Source: Planctomycetota bacterium (lineage in GTDB: Bacteria; Planctomycetota; UBA1135; UBA2386). Taken from it: a DNA stretch of 9,770 bases. The DNA lies in contig CANGSN010000076.1 in NCBI GenBank assembly GCA_947455805.1, positions 1 through 9,770 on the forward strand. Reading direction: 5' to 3'. Positions 7,300-9,770 of this stretch are shown here, piece by piece; positions within the stretch are counted from its first letter, which is position 1; the number at the start of each line of letters is the position of its first letter. Made by a program: the position numbers and the translations under genes. The notes beneath the pieces were generated by a model. It searched no databases and was not told the DNA's origin. It was given only the letters and a program-made list of their open reading frames with translations.

Positions 7300-7380
7300 G
7301 GGGCGGTCGTCGCGACCGGGCAACCTTCAAGTCGTGGGGTCCGACGGCCCGATAGCACCGGCCTTCCCAGGCAAACGACG

Positions 7381-8463
7381 GTGAGCCATCCGACCATCAC
7401 GGCAGCGGCCACCCTGGATCGCACCACGGTGGGCAGACTCGTCGCCGACATCGACCGCGAACTGCGGACGAAGCCGGCGCGGCTCTACGTCGACCTCGGC
7501 GCCGTCGACTCGTTCGACTCGGCCGGCCTCGGCGGCGTCGTCGCCGGCATGCGCGCGGCGCGCGCGGCCGGGGTCGAGCTGAAGCTGCGCGGCTTGAGCC
7601 AGCCGATGCTCGACTTCTTCTCGCTGGTCTCGGTGCAGCGGCTGGTGAAACCCGACGAGGTCGCGAAACGACCCGATCCGGTGACGCGGCTCGGCGCCTT
7701 CGTCGAGCCGATGGTGGACGGTGCGCTGACCGTCGCCAGGACGACGTGGGACGTGCTGCAGGAACTGCTGCTCGGGCCGGTCCGCCGGCGCTGGCTGCGG
7801 CTCGACCGCACCGCCATCGAGGTCGACCACTGCGCCGCCGGCGCCTTGCCGATCATCGCGCTGATCGCGTTCCTGCTCGGCCTGATCCTGGCGATGCAGG
7901 CCTACGTGCAGCTGCGCGTCTGGGGCGCCGAGATCTACATCGCCGACATGGTCGGCGTGTCGGTCATGGCCGAGATCGGGCCGCTGATGACGGCGATCGT
8001 GCTGGCCGCGCGCTCGGGCTCGCGCAACGCCGCCCAGCTCGGCGCCATGGTGGTCAGCGAGGAGATCGCCGCGCTCGAGCAGATGGGCATCCGGCCGCTC
8101 GGCTTCCTGGTGGCGCCGAAGGTCGTCGCCTGCGGCTTCGCCGCGTTGTCGCTCGGCGTCGTCTTCGACGTCGTCGCCATGTGCGGCGGCGCCTTGTTCG
8201 CGTGGGCGGTCGCCGGCATCGAGCTCGACGCGTTCGCCGAGCAGCTGCGCACGGCGCTGCACATGTCGGACTTCGTCGTCGCACTGGCCAAGGCGGCGAC
8301 GTTCGGTGCCGCCGTCGGCATCGTCGGCTGTGCGCTCGGCCTGCGCGTGCAGGACGGCAGCGAAGGCGTCGGCCGCGCGACCACCAACGCGGTCGTGCTC
8401 GGCATCTTCCTGATCATCGTCGTCGACGCGGCGTTCGTGACCTGCCAACGGATGCTGGTCTGA
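7381..8463 (+). CDS. mlaE: MlaE-family lipid ABC transporter permease with fused N-terminal STAS (MlaB-like) domain
   Basis: A 360-residue inner-membrane permease of the Mla/MCE lipid transport system, which moves phospholipids between the inner and outer membranes. Residues 1-90 form a STAS domain with the typical VDLGAVDSFDSAGLGG (37-52); Ser47 sits where MlaB-type domains carry a Ser or Thr. Residues 105-357 are the MlaE fold: a membrane segment at about 155-175, then the family signature around 198-250 (EIGPLMTAIVLAARSGS, AAQLGAM, SEEIAALEQMGI), further helices at about 250-275 and 300-320, and the end motif GVGRATTNAVV (329-339) with a last helix to 357. The GTG at 7381 gives the usual size and starts just before the STAS fold. 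An in-frame ATG at 7267 would add 38 residues that look non-coding. Only a weak AGG precedes the GTG. The ATPase gene follows after two bases. Confidence 0.92.
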   Translation: MSHPTITAAATLDRTTVGRLVADIDRELRTKPARLYVDLGAVDSFDSAGLGGVVAGMRAARAAGVELKLRGLSQPMLDFFSLVSVQRLVKPDEVAKRPDPVTRLGAFVEPMVDGALTVARTTWDVLQELLLGPVRRRWLRLDRTAIEVDHCAAGALPIIALIAFLLGLILAMQAYVQLRVWGAEIYIADMVGVSVMAEIGPLMTAIVLAARSGSRNAAQLGAMVVSEEIAALEQMGIRPLGFLVAPKVVACGFAALSLGVVFDVVAMCGGALFAWAVAGIELDAFAEQLRTALHMSDFVVALAKAATFGAAVGIVGCALGLRVQDGSEGVGRATTNAVVLGIFLIIVVDAAFVTCQRMLV

Positions 8464-8465
8464 CC

Positions 8466-9287
8466 ATGCCCACCGGCGACTCGCACTCCCACGGCGGCCA
8501 CGCCAGCAGCGACCTGGTGCGCGCGCTGGCGCTGACCACGCAGTTCGGCGAGCGCACGATCCTCGACGGCGTCGATCTCGCCATCCGCCGCGGCGAAGTG
8601 TTCGTCGTCATGGGCCCGTCCGGCTGCGGCAAGACGACGCTGCTGCGCCACCTGTGCGGCCTGCTGCCGCCGACGCTCGGCTCGGTCTCGGTCGCCGGCC
8701 ACGATCTCTACGCGGCGTCGCCCGAACTGCTGCACGACCTGCGGCTGCGCACCGGCCTGTCGTTCCAGGGCGGGGCCTTGCTCGGCAGCCTGACCGTGCT
8801 CGAGAACGTGGCGCTGCCGCTGCGCGAGAACACCGACCTGCCGCCGGCGGTCGTGCTGGAGATCGCGCGCATGAAGCTCGACATGGTCGGCCTGCTGCAC
8901 GCCGCCGAGTTGCTGCCGAGTTCGTTGTCGGGCGGCATGAAGAAGCGCGCCGCGATCGCCCGCGCGATCGCCCTCGATCCCGAGATCGTCTACTTCGACG
9001 AACCGTCGGCCGGCCTCGACCCGATCACCGCGGCCGAGATCGACAACGTCATCGTCAAGCTGAACAAGGTGTTCGGCATCACCATGGTCGTCGTCACCCA
9101 CGATCTGCCGTCGGCGCACGCGATCGCCGACCGCATCGTCGTGCTGCTCGACGGCCGCGTCGCCGCCCTCGGCGCGCGCGATCGGGTCTGGAACGACCCG
9201 AATCCGCGCATCCGCGACTTCATCGAGCGGCGGCTGCCGGCCGAAGACAGCCGTGGCATGGACGTCATCGCCCACCTGGAAGTCTGA
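8466..9287 (+). CDS. mlaF: MlaF-family lipid transport ABC ATPase
   Basis: A 273-residue ABC ATPase with every core motif intact: Walker A GPSGCGKTT (50-58), Q-loop Gln101, signature LSGGMKKR (154-161), Walker B IVYFDE (174-179) followed by PSAGLDP (D-loop), and the switch His in VVTHD (His212). LSGGMKKR, rather than LSGGQ.QR, together with EPSAGLDP and the Q-loop stretch LSFQGGALLGSLTVLENV, is typical of the MlaF/Ttg2A group that energises MlaE permeases. It is cytoplasmic and pairs with the permease encoded two bases upstream; the MCE protein gene follows two bases downstream. An unusual HSHGGH stretch (7-12) precedes the ABC fold. No clear ribosome binding site precedes the ATG, so coupling to permease translation is likely. 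Confidence 0.94.
   Translation: MPTGDSHSHGGHASSDLVRALALTTQFGERTILDGVDLAIRRGEVFVVMGPSGCGKTTLLRHLCGLLPPTLGSVSVAGHDLYAASPELLHDLRLRTGLSFQGGALLGSLTVLENVALPLRENTDLPPAVVLEIARMKLDMVGLLHAAELLPSSLSGGMKKRAAIARAIALDPEIVYFDEPSAGLDPITAAEIDNVIVKLNKVFGITMVVVTHDLPSAHAIADRIVVLLDGRVAALGARDRVWNDPNPRIRDFIERRLPAEDSRGMDVIAHLEV
9278..9282 (+). promoter_or_regulatory. Ribosome binding site of the MCE protein gene
   Basis: GGAAG ends seven bases before the ATG at 9290, within the last codons of the ATPase gene. It supports that start, which is followed by a basic stretch and a membrane anchor as expected for an MlaD-type protein. Confidence 0.5.
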
Positions 9288-9289
9288 GC

Positions 9290-9770
9290 ATGCACCCGCA
9301 CGGTCGCCGCTTCCGCCTCGGTCTGTTCGTGCTCGGCACTGGCGCCCTGTTCGTCGCCCTGCTGGCCTTCGTCCTGCAGAACAGCCTGCACAGCGAACGC
9401 GCGACCTACTTCATCCTGTTCGAGGAGAACGTGAAGGGGATGGTGGTGGGCTCGAAGGTCAACTTCCAGGGCGTGCCGATCGGCGTCGTCGCCGACATGC
9501 GCTTCCAGGACGGCCAGACGCTGGTCGAGCTGCGCGTCGATCCGACGCGCGCCAACATCCAGGACCTGACGCGCGCGCGCATGGACCGGCTGCTCGTCAC
9601 CGGCCAGGTCACCGTCGAACTCGAAGGCTACGGCAGCACCGGCAAGCCGCTGCCGCGCGGTGCGTTCATCCAGCCGAAGGAGGACCCGCTGCACTCGCTG
9701 ACCGGCAGCATCCCCGAGGTCGTCGATCGCGCCAGCGGCGTGCTCGCCCGCCTCGATCGATTGCTGGCCA
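9290..9770 (+). CDS. mlaD: MlaD-family MCE-domain lipid-binding protein (partial, cut by window end)
   Basis: The first 160 residues of an MCE protein; the gene runs off the right edge. A basic start (MHPHGRRFR) is followed by one membrane anchor (about 10-29), placing the rest in the periplasm. The MCE domain spans about 38-130: YFILFEENVKGMVVGSKVNF (40-59), then QGVPIGVVADM (60-70), the canonical V-G-(S)-x-V-x-x-x-G-V-x-I-G-x-V core, then a strand LVELRVDP (78-85) and LVTGQVTVELEG (102-113). After the domain, PEVVDRASGVLARLDRLLA (142-160) begins an amphipathic helix, as in MCE proteins whose C-terminal helices form a lipid channel. It binds lipid at the permease of this operon. Total length and later operon genes are not visible. 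Confidence 0.92.
   Translation, partial: MHPHGRRFRLGLFVLGTGALFVALLAFVLQNSLHSERATYFILFEENVKGMVVGSKVNFQGVPIGVVADMRFQDGQTLVELRVDPTRANIQDLTRARMDRLLVTGQVTVELEGYGSTGKPLPRGAFIQPKEDPLHSLTGSIPEVVDRASGVLARLDRLLA

Larger units (their letters stand above)
7185..7380. promoter_or_regulatory. Divergent intergenic region between the TPR and Mla operons
   Basis: These 196 bases separate the lipoprotein ATG (7184, leftward) from the preferred permease GTG (7381, rightward), so both promoters should lie here. I see no convincing -35/-10 pair. The weak rightward candidates (TTCAAG at 7326, GATAGC at 7351, spacer 19) are too poor to call. The region holds a GC hairpin next to the lipoprotein start and two purine-rich repeats, listed separately. 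Confidence 0.5.

Noticed and set aside
2979..7355. A 1458-codon open frame on the plus strand opposite the TPR genes
   Set aside because: It is a shadow: in very GC-rich genes the strand opposite stays open. Its translation is low-complexity (Ser/Arg-rich, then Gly/Val/Leu/Arg-rich) with no domain, while the minus strand shows a signal peptide, lipobox and conserved repeats.
7326..7356. TTCAAG and GATAGC as a promoter for the Mla operon
   Set aside because: Both hexamers match the sigma-70 consensus poorly and the 19-base spacing is long.
6949..7380. Longer permease starts, including the ATG at 7267
   Set aside because: The added residues are Gly/Arg/Asp-rich and unlike a STAS fold, and the longest form overlaps the lipoprotein start. 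The GTG at 7381 gives the usual STAS-MlaE size.
7185..7451. Upstream extension of the lipoprotein frame to 7451, including a hydrophobic stretch that resembles a membrane segment
   Set aside because: It overlaps the STAS coding region on the other strand and would bury the clear lipoprotein signal peptide 90 residues inside the protein. The hydrophobicity is a by-product of the opposite coding frame.

Overview
The window is very GC-rich (by eye about 70%), gene-dense chromosomal DNA. It holds six complete protein genes and one gene cut by the right edge. I see no RNA genes, insertion sequences, phage genes or CRISPR arrays. An Mla-type lipid ABC transporter implies a cell with an outer membrane. 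The long exported TPR proteins, the STAS-MlaE fusion and the weak Shine-Dalgarno signals are compatible with Planctomycetota, but Myxococcota or another high-GC diderm phylum cannot be excluded from this sequence alone.

Left part (15-2179, + strand): an MdtG/TetA-like drug efflux protein of the major facilitator superfamily (MFS), then, 86 bases on, an NRDE/TANGO2-family protein beginning with the typical Met-Cys. They may be co-transcribed, but nothing in the sequence ties their functions together.

Middle part (2237-7184, - strand): two exported TPR proteins in a tight operon with one base between them. The first is a 1121-residue predicted lipoprotein, the second a 526-residue protein with an ordinary signal peptide. 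Reading them against each other shows that the lipoprotein is an internal duplication of a unit of about 520-550 residues, and that the second protein is a third, more diverged copy. The units share a recurring pattern (NN..RD.G, then SY..Y..A, then ND.A with a following YHL) that looks more specific than generic TPR. I recognise no named family for them. This is the most interesting part of the window.

Right part (7381-9770, + strand): an Mla-type lipid transporter operon, divergent from the TPR operon. It encodes a permease with an N-terminal STAS domain (MlaB+MlaE fused), an ATPase (MlaF) and the first 160 residues of an MCE-domain substrate-binding protein (MlaD), with two bases between each pair of genes. 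The 196-base divergent region (7185-7380) must carry the promoters of both operons. It contains a short GC-rich hairpin and two small repeats. The layout suggests, without proving, that the TPR proteins work in the envelope alongside the lipid transporter.
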